DNA from: Fusicatenibacter sp.
Lineage (GTDB): Bacteria > Bacillota > Clostridia > Lachnospirales > Lachnospiraceae
DNA length: 43,111 nucleotides
NCBI GenBank assembly: GCA_017887445.1
Contig: JAGHIA010000101.1
Span: 1 to 43,111 of the forward strand
Direction: 5' to 3'
The notes beneath the pieces were generated by a model that ran no database searches, was not told the DNA's origin, and saw nothing but the letters and a program-made list of their open reading frames with translations. Numbering within the stretch: the first letter of the stretch is position 1; each line of letters opens with the position of its first letter. The position numbers were made by a program, and so were the translations under genes. Positions 33,433 through 40,857 of the stretch are shown here, piece by piece.

Positions 33433-35040
33433 TCAGCGTTTCGTAAAGATCGCCACCAATAAGTAAACTGCCAGAATTCCTGAGATGACTAAGAACAGGA
33501 ACGAGATCCAGGGCAGGCCCGCGATCTGGGGATTTATGTCGGTGAAGCTGAAGATTGCTGAGGTCAGGAGCATGGCGGCGGTTAAAAGGGACAGGGTCAG
33601 GCGGTTGGCGATGGCGTAGATGCTTTTGCGCCATTGGCGTCCTTCGTTTTCCTGGATGTTCAGGCGTACCTGGCCGTTTTTGACGATGTTCAGCAGGTCG
33701 GACAGCTGGGCGGGGATTTCCAGTGCTTTTGCCGACGACATGTAGATCAGGCGGGCGTTGTGGCGCAGTTCGTGCTTGACGTCGAAGTTTTTCCAGATGG
33801 CCTGGGACATGTGGACGGACAGGATCTGGATCAGGTTGACGTTTGGCGAACAGACTTTCAGTGTTCCTTCCATGGTCATCATGCTCCGGCAAAGCATGGT
33901 GATGTCCGCTGGGATGGAGATCTCATGGGTTTTCAGCATGTCCAGCAGTTCTTCCAGCAGTTTTCCAAGGTTCATGCTGCCGAAATCCATGCTCAGATAG
34001 CGGCGGACAATATCGTCCAGATCGGTGTACAGCTGGGCGTGGTTGACCGGACTTTTCGGTGTGCCAAGGGCCAGAAAGGTGTTTTTCAGGGAGTAGATGT
34101 CGTTCTGCAGGATGGCCATGATGGCTTTCTTCAGTATGTGTTTCATTCCCTCGGACAGGCGGCCGGTCATGCCGAAGTCCAGCCATGCGATCTTTCCGTC
34201 GTCGATCCACAGATTTCCCGGGTGTGGGTCTGCGTGAAAGAAACCGTCGTCCAGTATCTGCTTGCAGTAGTTTTCCGCCGCTTTCTGGCCAATCTCTGTG
34301 TTGTCGTAGCCAAGAGCGCGCAGTTCCTCCAGGCAATCGATTTGTACGCCTCCGATATAGCTCATGGTCAGCACCCTGGCGGTGGTGTACTCCGGATAGA
34401 CTCTGGGGCTGGTGATGTATGCGATTTCCTTTTGGTTTTCCGCAAAAAGCTCCAGGTTTTTGGCTTCTTTTTCGAAATCCATTTCTTCCTGGGTGGCCTT
34501 CCACATTTCTTCTATAATAGAGCGGAAATCTACAATATCCTTGGTTTGCATGGCGAGGTTGAGGATGCCTGCGGCTTTCCGCATCAGGACGATGTCTTCA
34601 GACATGATCTCATGGATGTTCGGCCTCTGGATCTTCACCACCACCTCGTCGCCGTTGAAAAGCCGGCCGCGGTGCACCTGGGCGATGGATGCCGAACCCA
34701 GCGGGGTTTCGTCCAGACAGGAAAAGACCTGGGAGATTGGAGCGTTCAGCTCCTTCTCCAGCAGGTCTTTCATCTGATGAAATTCCACAGGCTTTACGCG
34801 GGTCCGCAGACTGGTCAGCTCTCTGCAATACTCCTCCGGAAGTACGTCCGAACGCATGGACATAATCTGCCCAAGCTTTACATAGGTCGGCCCAAGGTCC
34901 TCTAAAATCTCTCTCAGCTTTTGCGGCGTCAGTCCTTTTGTGATCTGATGCCTGCGAAGAACCTGCAGGATTTCTCCCAGCCTTGTGCCGGCATGTTCTG
35001 TTTTCGTCTCTGTCCTTTCCGGCTGCTTCGTTGTTTCCAT
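33433..35040 (-). CDS. AarF/UbiB (ABC1) family atypical kinase
   Basis: A 535-residue membrane-anchored protein of the ABC1/UbiB family. Family marks: KxGQ motif (KLGQ at 55-58), alanine-rich loop GSASIAQVH at ~115-123, ATP-site lysine K136 in VVVKIQRP, catalytic HADPHPGN at 269-276 and DFG at 288-290, and two C-terminal membrane helices (LLTAAMLLTSAIFS and SFLFLVISGILAVYLLV). In other bacteria the family supports quinone synthesis; anaerobic Clostridia often lack ubiquinone, so the role is open. ATG 35040 with AGGAG is used; it lies 74 nt after the phasin-like gene in the same direction. Confidence 0.9.
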   Translation of the reverse strand: METTKQPERTETKTEHAGTRLGEILQVLRRHQITKGLTPQKLREILEDLGPTYVKLGQIMSMRSDVLPEEYCRELTSLRTRVKPVEFHQMKDLLEKELNAPISQVFSCLDETPLGSASIAQVHRGRLFNGDEVVVKIQRPNIHEIMSEDIVLMRKAAGILNLAMQTKDIVDFRSIIEEMWKATQEEMDFEKEAKNLELFAENQKEIAYITSPRVYPEYTTARVLTMSYIGGVQIDCLEELRALGYDNTEIGQKAAENYCKQILDDGFFHADPHPGNLWIDDGKIAWLDFGMTGRLSEGMKHILKKAIMAILQNDIYSLKNTFLALGTPKSPVNHAQLYTDLDDIVRRYLSMDFGSMNLGKLLEELLDMLKTHEISIPADITMLCRSMMTMEGTLKVCSPNVNLIQILSVHMSQAIWKNFDVKHELRHNARLIYMSSAKALEIPAQLSDLLNIVKNGQVRLNIQENEGRQWRKSIYAIANRLTLSLLTAAMLLTSAIFSFTDINPQIAGLPWISFLFLVISGILAVYLLVAIFTKR

Positions 35041-35114
35041 CTGCTTCTCCTGTTTCTGTTGTAACGGTTTCGCGCGGCCAAAACCGTTGCGCTCTGTCTG
35101 GCGGTTGTTTTCGT

Positions 35115-35567
35115 TTACTGTTCCGGCTCCTGGGTATCCGCAGGTTCCTGGCTTTCCCCGGCGCATTCCTCCTGGCCTGCGCCATTTTCCTCTTCCCCGC
35201 AGCCTTCCTCACAGGCAGCTGCGCCTTCCTGCGCCGCTTCCTGGGCCTCCTGCTCCGCTTTTTCCTGGGCTGCCTTTGCTTCCGCCTTGCGAATCTCTTC
35301 TTTCAGCGCTTCCAATTCTTCGGCGCTCATGTGTTCTACGGCCGAAAAAGCGTCTTTGTATTCTCTTGTCACATTCACAGTCACATGATCTTTGATCTTC
35401 TGTTTGGCGTTCCGCTTCAGTTCCTCATTCAGAACTTTTCCCTGCTCCATGGTCAGTTCGCCTTTCGTCACAAGATCGTCGATTACTTCCTTGGCTGTCT
35501 CGGCGGTGGTCGCTACGGCTCCCACACCTGCCAGAAATACTTTTTTTAATCCTTCTCCAAGATCCAT
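35115..35567 (-). CDS. Phasin-family-like protein
   Basis: A 150-residue protein, mostly helical. The first ~75 residues (LKKVFLAGVGAVATTAETAKEVIDDLVTKGELTMEQGK) resemble the coiled-coil phasin-like proteins found in Clostridia; residues ~95-150 are an Ala/Glu/Gln/Gly-rich acidic tail. No PHA synthase is nearby, so binding of storage granules is not implied; a scaffold or membrane-associated role with the adjacent AarF kinase is a guess from context. ATG 35567 with AAGGAAGG upstream. A TATACT -10-like box lies at 35672-35677. Confidence 0.7.
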   Translation of the reverse strand: MDLGEGLKKVFLAGVGAVATTAETAKEVIDDLVTKGELTMEQGKVLNEELKRNAKQKIKDHVTVNVTREYKDAFSAVEHMSAEELEALKEEIRKAEAKAAQEKAEQEAQEAAQEGAAACEEGCGEEENGAGQEECAGESQEPADTQEPEQ

Positions 35568-35745
35568 AAAAACCTTCCTTTCGCTCCGGTATACGCCTTT
35601 GCCCTTTTTCCATTTGGGGTTTTCCGGTATATCCCGGATATTTGCTGTGCCTTTTTTTGCTGCTTACAGATAGTATACCTGAAATTCTCTGAAAAATATA
35701 GGCTTTTCATAAAATCTTAAGATACTTTATAGATCCGTTCGCAAC

Positions 35746-36246
35746 TTACTCCTGCTCCAGATACCGCTTCAGCTTGCGCAAAGCTCTGGTCGCTCTCACA
35801 TTCAGTGCATTGTCGGTACATTCCATGTCCGGAAGCGCGTCCCGGGGAGAAATTCCGCAGATTTTGCACAAGACAAGCGCTCTGTCCTCTTCCGATAATC
35901 CCGCCACATAGTCTTCAAACATAAGCCTGGTGATGACTCCTTCTTCTATGCGCCAACCGAGCTGGCCGTATCTTTCTATTTCTTCTTCGTCTGCTTTCTG
36001 CGATTCGTAGGATTGTTTGATAAAGTCCAGAAATCTATGCTTTGCAACCGCATACAGCCAGCCGCGGATACCCTCCTCCTCATATTCTGTCACTTTATCC
36101 ATTTCCAGATAAAAGGCGATCCAGACTTCCTGGGATAAGTCGTCTGTCAGCGCTTCATTGGCTTCTGTGATTTTCATCAGGCTTTTCGTCACAAACTCTC
36201 TGTATTTGTCGTAATAAAAATCGAACCTGTCTTTCCAGCCAGTCAC
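35746..36246 (-). CDS. RNA polymerase sigma factor, sigma-70 family (ECF-like)
   Basis: A 166-residue sigma factor with region 2 (~25-85: LTDDLSQEVWIAFYLEMD and GWLYAVAKHRFLDFIK) and region 4 (~112-160: LSEEDRALVLCKICGISPRDALPDMECTDNALNVRATRALRKLKRYL), the size of an ECF factor. Start is GTG 36246 with GGAAGGAAG upstream. No anti-sigma gene is adjacent; the XRE gene is upstream and separated by a terminator hairpin. Confidence 0.85.
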   Translation of the reverse strand: MTGWKDRFDFYYDKYREFVTKSLMKITEANEALTDDLSQEVWIAFYLEMDKVTEYEEEGIRGWLYAVAKHRFLDFIKQSYESQKADEEEIERYGQLGWRIEEGVITRLMFEDYVAGLSEEDRALVLCKICGISPRDALPDMECTDNALNVRATRALRKLKRYLEQE

Positions 36247-36285
36247 TGTACTTCCTTCCCTTTCTCTTTCGCCTGTAGACCCGAA

Positions 36286-36326
36286 AAGAGACAGACATAA
36301 ACGCCCGAAACTTATGTCTGTCTCTT
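36286..36326 (-). terminator. Terminator hairpin after the small XRE gene
   Basis: aagagacagacataa (36286-36300) pairs perfectly with ttatgtctgtctctt (36312-36326), a 15-bp stem overlapping the XRE stop codon, followed by a short T-run on the minus strand. It would limit read-through into the sigma-factor gene. Confidence 0.75.
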
Positions 36327-36645
36327 ACTTTGCCGTATCTTTTATCATTACAGCTACAACATGGAGAATACGCTCTTTTTCACGGTTGTCCAACTTTTCC
36401 AGCATCTCGCCAAGCTGCGTCATCTGTATATCGAAACGAACCTCCAACTCGTCTCCAAGCAGTTCATCCGAGGAAACCTTCAATACGTTTGCAATAGCGA
36501 TAAAATTGTCCAGCGTCGGATTCTTTACTCCACGTTCAATGGCACTGATGTAGCTTGTACTCAGCGAAACCATCTCCGCCAATTCCTCCTGTTTCAATCC
36601 CCGGAGCTTGCGGAACTTAGCTATCTGCCGCCCCAACGATACCAT
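36325..36645 (-). CDS. Small XRE-family transcriptional regulator
   Basis: A 106-residue repressor-type protein: helix-turn-helix at ~10-60 (RGLKQEELAEMVSLSTSYISAIERGVKNPTL) followed by a short helical dimerisation tail. ATG 36645 with AGGAGG at good spacing. Upstream, TATACTGACTGTATA (36674-36688) is a palindrome in the promoter zone and a likely self-operator. Confidence 0.88.
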   Translation of the reverse strand: MVSLGRQIAKFRKLRGLKQEELAEMVSLSTSYISAIERGVKNPTLDNFIAIANVLKVSSDELLGDELEVRFDIQMTQLGEMLEKLDNREKERILHVVAVMIKDTAK

Positions 36646-36673
36646 GGATCACTACCTCCTGCTGTATTAGTCT

Positions 36674-36688
36674 TATACAGTCAGTATA
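36674..36688. promoter_or_regulatory. Candidate operator of the small XRE gene
   Basis: tatac-agtca-gtata palindrome ~30 nt before the start codon, with further TATACT-like boxes just upstream (near 36704-36712). Confidence 0.5.
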
Positions 36689-36869
36689 GGTGAAAATTTG
36701 TGAAGTATACAGAATCTATCAGTATTTTATTCGTACTTTCAGTATGGATTTCAACAATTTTAAGAGAAAACTTGAACGCTGAAGATAACGATGTGCCAGT
36801 TCCCTTCTATAAGTATATTCGTTTTGTCTGGTAAAATCAATTCATAAATGGACAAACCTGGCTGAATTG

Positions 36870-36955
36870 GTAACCGTTCAGCCTTGCTGAACTATTACAC
36901 GCTTCGCGATACACAGAAACTGCATTTCATGCAGTTTCGCGCTGCAAGGACCGTA
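36870..36955. repeat. Family-A palindrome plus extended repeat
   Basis: Palindrome at 36870-36898 followed by the cgcgatacacagaaactgca block shared with 10249-10300. No gene in the 36646-37026 gap apart from the XRE promoter zone and the terminator below. Confidence 0.78.
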
Positions 36956-36956
36956 A

Positions 36957-37004
36957 CATAGGACAGGGGAGTTTGCTCCTACGGCCAAACTCCCCTGTCA
37001 TATG
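36957..37004 (-). terminator. Long hairpin downstream of the BTAD regulator
   Basis: gacaggggagtttg (36962-36975) pairs perfectly with 36986-36999, extended by catag/atatg flanks. It follows the BTAD gene stop on the minus strand; the T-run lies on the + side, so direction is ambiguous. Confidence 0.6.
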
Positions 37005-37026
37005 TTTTATTTTCCGCAGCCTCCCG

Positions 37027-38265
37027 TCATCCGGCCTCCCCGGTTCTGAAGCTGATCCTGGAGGCTCCGCATTCCACGTCGATCACCGACGATACGTAAT
37101 ATTCAATACAGTTTTTCCAGTATCTGTGGTCTTCCGCGAAATTTTTCGTAATGCGGTCGGAAACCAGTCTGCAGTTCTCCTCATTGGTTCCGATCAGCAG
37201 GATAAGAAACTGGTTGATACTGTACTGGGTATAGGAATCCCCTTTGCGGAGGCTTCGCTTGATTGCCTGTTTCAGTTCCTCCGACATGTGGTTCAGTTTC
37301 GTCCCGCCTTCCATAGGATTTCCGCTGCCATCTGTCAGCGTACACAGCATCAGATAAACAGACTGGCCGTTCCGCTCTATGATTCTGCGGATGATCCGGT
37401 AACCGTCGATAAAGCTGGGCAGGCTGCAGTAATAGGCTCCGGTTTCCTCCTCTTTCTCCTGCAGTCCGCCTTTGATATCGGTGATCGCCCTCGGGATGTT
37501 TTTGATGCGCCTGCTCATCTCCCGGAACTGTTCGATCATGCGTTCCGACGGCTGTATTCCCAGTTCCTCGAAAAACAGCCGGGTGGTATCCTGGTAAACC
37601 TGGAGCGCCTCCTCGTCCCGGCCCATTCCCATCAGGGCTTCTATTTTGTAGCTCTGCCATTCATCGAACGGGTACAGATCGCTGGCAGCAGTGGCCAGCT
37701 GAAGCATATCCTCAAACTGCCGTGTGCTGCTCTGCGCGCTCAGCACCTCCTGCAGCGTTTCCTCGTATTCGTTTTTGTATTTGACTGCTTCCAGCAGCAC
37801 CCAGTCTTCACCGGAAAGCTTTGGCAGAAAATCGCCCTGATACAACTCCAGCGCCTGTTTCTGAAGCTCCATACGTTTTTCCTGGTTGGTTTCACTCCTG
37901 GCCTTCTCGATCAGGCCGGCGAACTCCAGCGCGTCTATCGCACAGGGCGTCGAACTGCTCCAGCAGTAAACGCCGTCTTCTATTTTTATGTATTCTTCCT
38001 CCGGAAGTCCCGCTTCTGCCATCTGCTTTCTCAGCCTGTGCACCGCCACTCTGAGATTATTGGACGGATCGGACAGTCCGCCGCGCCCATACAACAGTTC
38101 GATCAGCTCTCTGCGCGGAACGCCTGTCTCCTTCCGGTAAAGCAGCAGCTGAAGCAGCTGCATAGACTTGGATGCGGCGTTTTTCCGGAATGTTACCAGC
38201 CTGTCCCCATATGTTATGGAAAAGCCTCCGAACATCTGCACTCTGAGTACTTCTCTATTACCCAT
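37027..38265 (-). CDS. BTAD-type transcriptional activator with degenerate GGDEF-like C-terminus
   Basis: A 412-residue regulator. Residues ~8-100 are an OmpR/SARP-type winged helix (VQMFGGFSITYGDRLVTF, NNLRVAVHRLRKQM); ~105-255 form the bacterial transcriptional activation (BTAD) helical repeats. The last ~130 residues (GYRIIRRIIERNG, then KRSLRKGDSYTQYSINQFLILL) look like a GGDEF-fold domain lacking its GGDEF active-site motif, hence probably non-catalytic. ATG 38265 (residue 7 of the longest frame) has AGAAGGG upstream. The gene starts ~115 nt from an invertible segment whose promoter would face it after inversion, so its expression may be phase-variable. Confidence 0.75.
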   Translation of the reverse strand: MGNREVLRVQMFGGFSITYGDRLVTFRKNAASKSMQLLQLLLYRKETGVPRRELIELLYGRGGLSDPSNNLRVAVHRLRKQMAEAGLPEEEYIKIEDGVYCWSSSTPCAIDALEFAGLIEKARSETNQEKRMELQKQALELYQGDFLPKLSGEDWVLLEAVKYKNEYEETLQEVLSAQSSTRQFEDMLQLATAASDLYPFDEWQSYKIEALMGMGRDEEALQVYQDTTRLFFEELGIQPSERMIEQFREMSRRIKNIPRAITDIKGGLQEKEEETGAYYCSLPSFIDGYRIIRRIIERNGQSVYLMLCTLTDGSGNPMEGGTKLNHMSEELKQAIKRSLRKGDSYTQYSINQFLILLIGTNEENCRLVSDRITKNFAEDHRYWKNCIEYYVSSVIDVECGASRISFRTGEAG

Positions 38266-38378
38266 GTTTTTCCCTTCTCCCAACGGTTACGTCAGTAAAT
38301 CTTAAACATGCTCCTGATATATCCTTCTTCCGAATCTGGAAAATTTCGGACGAGGTTGGATATAATAAAAGCTGCATT

Positions 38379-38410
38379 GTTTCGCAGATGATAATATTCT
38401 GCGAAATTGT
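38379..38410. repeat. Inverted repeat left (IRL) of the invertible segment
   Basis: 32-bp sequence whose reverse complement is found exactly at 39560-39591. Inside, TTTCGCAGA and TCTGCGAAA arms (9 bp each) surround a 9-bp asymmetric spacer (tgataatat), as in a tyrosine-recombinase core site. Confidence 0.92.
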
Positions 38411-38442
38411 ACTTCGCGCAGAAGAACGGTTACACCCAGTAT

Positions 38443-39426
38443 TTATATATCCTTGCAGGCGAGACACAGCTTATCCATATTTCTTTTTTTCATTTCTCTG
38501 GAGGAATGAACATATCGGTTCAGGGTGATATTGACACTGGAGTGGCCGAGGATTTCGCTGAGACTTTTCAGTTCAAAATTCATTTCCACACATTGGGTCG
38601 CAAAGGTGTGTCTGAGCGCGTGAAAATTCAGCGGCCGCACGCCGCATTCCCTGGTATATTTCAGAAAACGGTACTGCATAACACGCGGTTCTGTAAACTT
38701 GTCAGGTTTTCCCGTGAGAAAGAACGCTTCTTTTTCTTCGCAGTAAAAATTTCTGATCAGTTGAAGCAGAAAATCAGGAAGGGGAATTTCACGTTTGGAA
38801 GAAGGTGTTTTGGGCGCTGTGATGATAATTTTTGTCTTTGCAGACGTGTCATCCTGCATGGTCAGCCGCTGCATGGTATGAGTAACCTTCAGCAGGCACT
38901 CTCCAAGACAGATATCTTTCCACTTCAGAGCGCAAAGCTCTCCCAGCCTCATACCGGTATAAAAGCAGATCAGAATCCCCATTTTTGATAAATCCGTATC
39001 CTTCAGCAGATAACTTACCAGCTGAGACGATTCCTCATGGGTAAAAACGGAACATTCCTTTTTTTCTGCTTTCAGAGAAAGATAGCGAAAATCGCAGGGA
39101 AAGGGCCAGCCTTTCGCCGCGCTGTAGTAGGCCGTTTCCCGAAAAACAGTCAATATGCCGTTAATGTACTGCGGCGACAGGCATGACTCTTTTGGGGAAG
39201 CTTTTGCTGCTCTCAGTTCTTTCAGAAAATCCCCTACACAATTGGTAGTAAGCTGAGAAATCTGGCAGGCGCCGAAGGCGGGCAGCAAATATTTGTTGAG
39301 TATTCCCCGGTATTTTTCATGGCTGGACTCTTTCAGATGAAACTCGCTGTACGCAAGCCACTCCCCGGCGACTTCATGGTAGTAGGTAATATTCGCAGTT
39401 TGCTCCATATCATGCGTTTTTTCCAT
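38443..39426 (-). CDS. Tyrosine recombinase (site-specific invertase)
   Basis: A 327-residue phage-integrase-family protein. Core-binding domain ~15-110; catalytic domain ~130-320 with R160 (YTGMRLGE), a K in the beta-hairpin (~206), H269-x2-R272 (HALRHTFATQ), H295 (LGHSS) and nucleophile Y305 (NRYVH). All residues needed for catalysis are present. ATG 39426 has CAGGAGG 5 nt upstream. Lying alone between inverted repeats, it most probably acts on them. No excisionase or phage genes are near, so it is not a prophage remnant. Confidence 0.93.
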   Translation of the reverse strand: MEKTHDMEQTANITYYHEVAGEWLAYSEFHLKESSHEKYRGILNKYLLPAFGACQISQLTTNCVGDFLKELRAAKASPKESCLSPQYINGILTVFRETAYYSAAKGWPFPCDFRYLSLKAEKKECSVFTHEESSQLVSYLLKDTDLSKMGILICFYTGMRLGELCALKWKDICLGECLLKVTHTMQRLTMQDDTSAKTKIIITAPKTPSSKREIPLPDFLLQLIRNFYCEEKEAFFLTGKPDKFTEPRVMQYRFLKYTRECGVRPLNFHALRHTFATQCVEMNFELKSLSEILGHSSVNITLNRYVHSSREMKKRNMDKLCLACKDI

Positions 39427-39452
39427 AGCATCCTCCTGCAGTTTATTTTTCT

Positions 39453-39480
39453 GTAACGATTCAGCCTGCTGAACTGTTAC
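39453..39480. repeat. Family-A palindrome in the recombinase leader
   Basis: gtaacgattcagcc/tgctgaactgttac, 28 nt, ~30 nt upstream of the recombinase start and inside the invertible segment. Confidence 0.78.
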
Positions 39481-39521
39481 ATTTTTATGGCCCTTTCCGG
39501 ACTTGCCGTGTCACGGAAAAC

Positions 39522-39550
39522 TTGACAAACCCGATGAGCAACGTTAAAAT
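39522..39550 (+). promoter_or_regulatory. Outward sigma-A promoter at the right end of the inverton
   Basis: Perfect TTGACA (39522-39527), exactly 17 bp, TAAAAT (39545-39550). Transcription would start near 39557 and cross IRR immediately. Inversion would place it just right of 38410 and drive the BTAD gene. Confidence 0.82.
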
Positions 39551-39559
39551 TATTCCAAG

Positions 39560-39591
39560 ACAATTTCGCAGAATATTATCATCTGCGAAAC
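39560..39591. repeat. Inverted repeat right (IRR) of the invertible segment
   Basis: Exact reverse complement of 38379-38410 over 32 bp; pairing fails at the next base on both sides. Same 9-9-9 core design with the spacer inverted. Confidence 0.92.
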
Positions 39592-39625
39592 CCTCCCCGC
39601 GCTCCCGGAAACGGTCATCAAACGA

Positions 39626-39671
39626 AAAAAAGCGCAGTAAACTGCATCTTCCATGCCGCTTACTGCGCTGC
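39626..39671 (-). terminator. Terminator of the GT2-proB-Nudix operon
   Basis: gcgcagtaa...ttactgcgc stem; on the minus strand it is followed by seven T residues (opposite the a-run near 39627-39633). It lies between the Nudix stop and IRR, insulating the inverton from the operon. Confidence 0.8.
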
Positions 39672-39758
39672 AAAGAGCCGTCCTCTCACGTTCTCCCGGA
39701 CGCCTCTTCCCTTTCTTAACCAAGTATTTCTTTTTCTAAAAATCCCGTTATAACAATC

Positions 39759-40781
39759 TCATTGGGATTGCCCCAAATACGTTTCCAGCATTTCCATTTC
39801 ATCTTCCCGAAGACAGTTTTTCCAGTCCGGATCCCGCATCCTTCGGATACATTCCTCCAGCGGCATCCAGAAAACCTCCTCCACTTCCTCTTTCTGAAGC
39901 GTCATCTGCTCCGGCTCCGTGTCCAGCCTCAGCACATATACCCTGGCCAGCTCATCGTCCACATAAGGTACTCCCCGCAGCACATCCCTGGTCAGGTCTC
40001 TGTTCCAACCCACTGGCTCCAGCTGTTCTTCTCCCACGGTAATTCCCAGTTCTTCCTCCAGTTCTCGTCTGGCGCCCTGTAAAAAGTCGTCCCCGGCCTG
40101 CAGGTGACCGGCGCAGGAAATATCGTAGCATCCAGGATTGGCTTCCTTCTCCTGGCTGCGCTTCTGCAGCAGCACCTCCGTCTGCCCGGAGGCAGATTTC
40201 CGTGTCAGCCACACATGAGCCGTTCCGTGCAGTCTCCCATCGCGATGGGCCACGCCCCGCTCCATGACAACGCCTGTTTTGCTCCCGTCGCTGTTTCTCT
40301 CATCGAACAGCTCCATGGGTTTCCCGTTCAGCACCGCCTGAGTCAGGCTGTCCCCCTGATACACCAGCTTCAAGGTGAAAAAGGGAGCCTCTTCCTTTAA
40401 TAAATTGAAGAAGATCTTATCGCCCTCCCAGATATCCAGTTCCAGCGCCTTTTCTTTTGGAACCCATTCCAGGGTCCCCTCGTCGCAGGAAACCGGCGTG
40501 CCGGCAAAACCGTCCGCCGTGTACAGGCACATATATTCACAGAGCGATTCGGTGCAGAAAGTCACCAGGCCGCGAAACCGGTAATCTGTCAGCGTATAAC
40601 CCGTCTCCTCCCGCACTTCGCGCAGCAGACATTCCTCCGGAGATTCCCCTTTTTCAAAATGTCCGCCCACGCCGATCCATTTATCTTTATTCACATCCTG
40701 CTCTCTCGCCGTCCGGTGCAGCATCAGATACTGACCGTCCCTCTCCAGATAACACAATGTGGTCATACAGCTTCTTTCCAT
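39759..40781 (-). CDS. Double-Nudix protein (MutT-like domain fused to IPP-isomerase-like Nudix domain)
   Basis: A 340-residue cytoplasmic hydrolase with two Nudix boxes. The first (G40-x5-E46-x7-REVREETGY) is canonical and resembles 8-oxo-dGTP/MutT proteins. The second begins at G225 (AGHLQAGDDFLQGARRELEEELGI) with D in place of the first E, as in isopentenyl-diphosphate-isomerase-like Nudix proteins. Residues ~130-165 link them. The fusion is unusual; each half may act on a different nucleotide or metabolite. ATG 40781 (GAGGAAAA upstream) follows the family-C element; a longer in-frame extension runs through that element. Last gene of an operon with proB. Confidence 0.82.
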   Translation of the reverse strand: MERSCMTTLCYLERDGQYLMLHRTAREQDVNKDKWIGVGGHFEKGESPEECLLREVREETGYTLTDYRFRGLVTFCTESLCEYMCLYTADGFAGTPVSCDEGTLEWVPKEKALELDIWEGDKIFFNLLKEEAPFFTLKLVYQGDSLTQAVLNGKPMELFDERNSDGSKTGVVMERGVAHRDGRLHGTAHVWLTRKSASGQTEVLLQKRSQEKEANPGCYDISCAGHLQAGDDFLQGARRELEEELGITVGEEQLEPVGWNRDLTRDVLRGVPYVDDELARVYVLRLDTEPEQMTLQKEEVEEVFWMPLEECIRRMRDPDWKNCLREDEMEMLETYLGQSQ

Positions 40782-40796
40782 TTTTTCCTCTTTCAT

Positions 40797-40845
40797 GGCA
40801 CACTTGGTGTGCCAATAATGGTAGATTTGGAAGTTTACTTCCAAA
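40797..40845 (-). promoter_or_regulatory. Family-C paired-hairpin leader element before the Nudix gene
   Basis: TTTGGAAGT/ACTTCCAAA (40826-40834 with 40837-40845) and GGCACA/TGTGCC (40797-40802 with 40808-40813), in the 76-nt gap between proB and the Nudix gene. Relative to the glpQ copy both arms of the second stem have changed so that pairing is kept. Confidence 0.7.
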
Positions 40846-40857
40846 TTTTCGTATTTC

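Larger units (their letters stand above)
38411..39559. mobile_element. Invertible DNA segment (inverton) with its own recombinase
   Basis: About 1.15 kb between perfect 32-bp inverted repeats, containing the integrase gene, a family-A palindrome and an outward promoter (39522-39550). Because the two core sites are in opposite orientation, recombination would flip the segment rather than delete it. In this orientation the promoter points right, toward the 3' end of the convergent Nudix gene; flipped, it would point left toward the BTAD gene. Confidence 0.82.

Noticed and set aside
33634-34905. A 423-codon open frame on the plus strand
   Set aside because: It is antisense to the AarF-family kinase gene and shows no domain of its own.
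36973-38298. A 441-codon open frame on the plus strand
   Set aside because: It is the antisense shadow of the BTAD regulator gene; the minus frame has recognisable domains and a ribosome binding site.
38258-38467. Short minus-strand frame overlapping IRL and the BTAD start
   Set aside because: It has no ribosome binding site and changes with segment orientation; a leader peptide starting near 38375 is conceivable but unsupported.
38443-39426. Recombinase as a prophage or integrative-element integrase
   Set aside because: No phage, conjugation or excisionase gene and no tRNA attachment site is nearby, while perfect inverted repeats flank the gene; inversion fits better.
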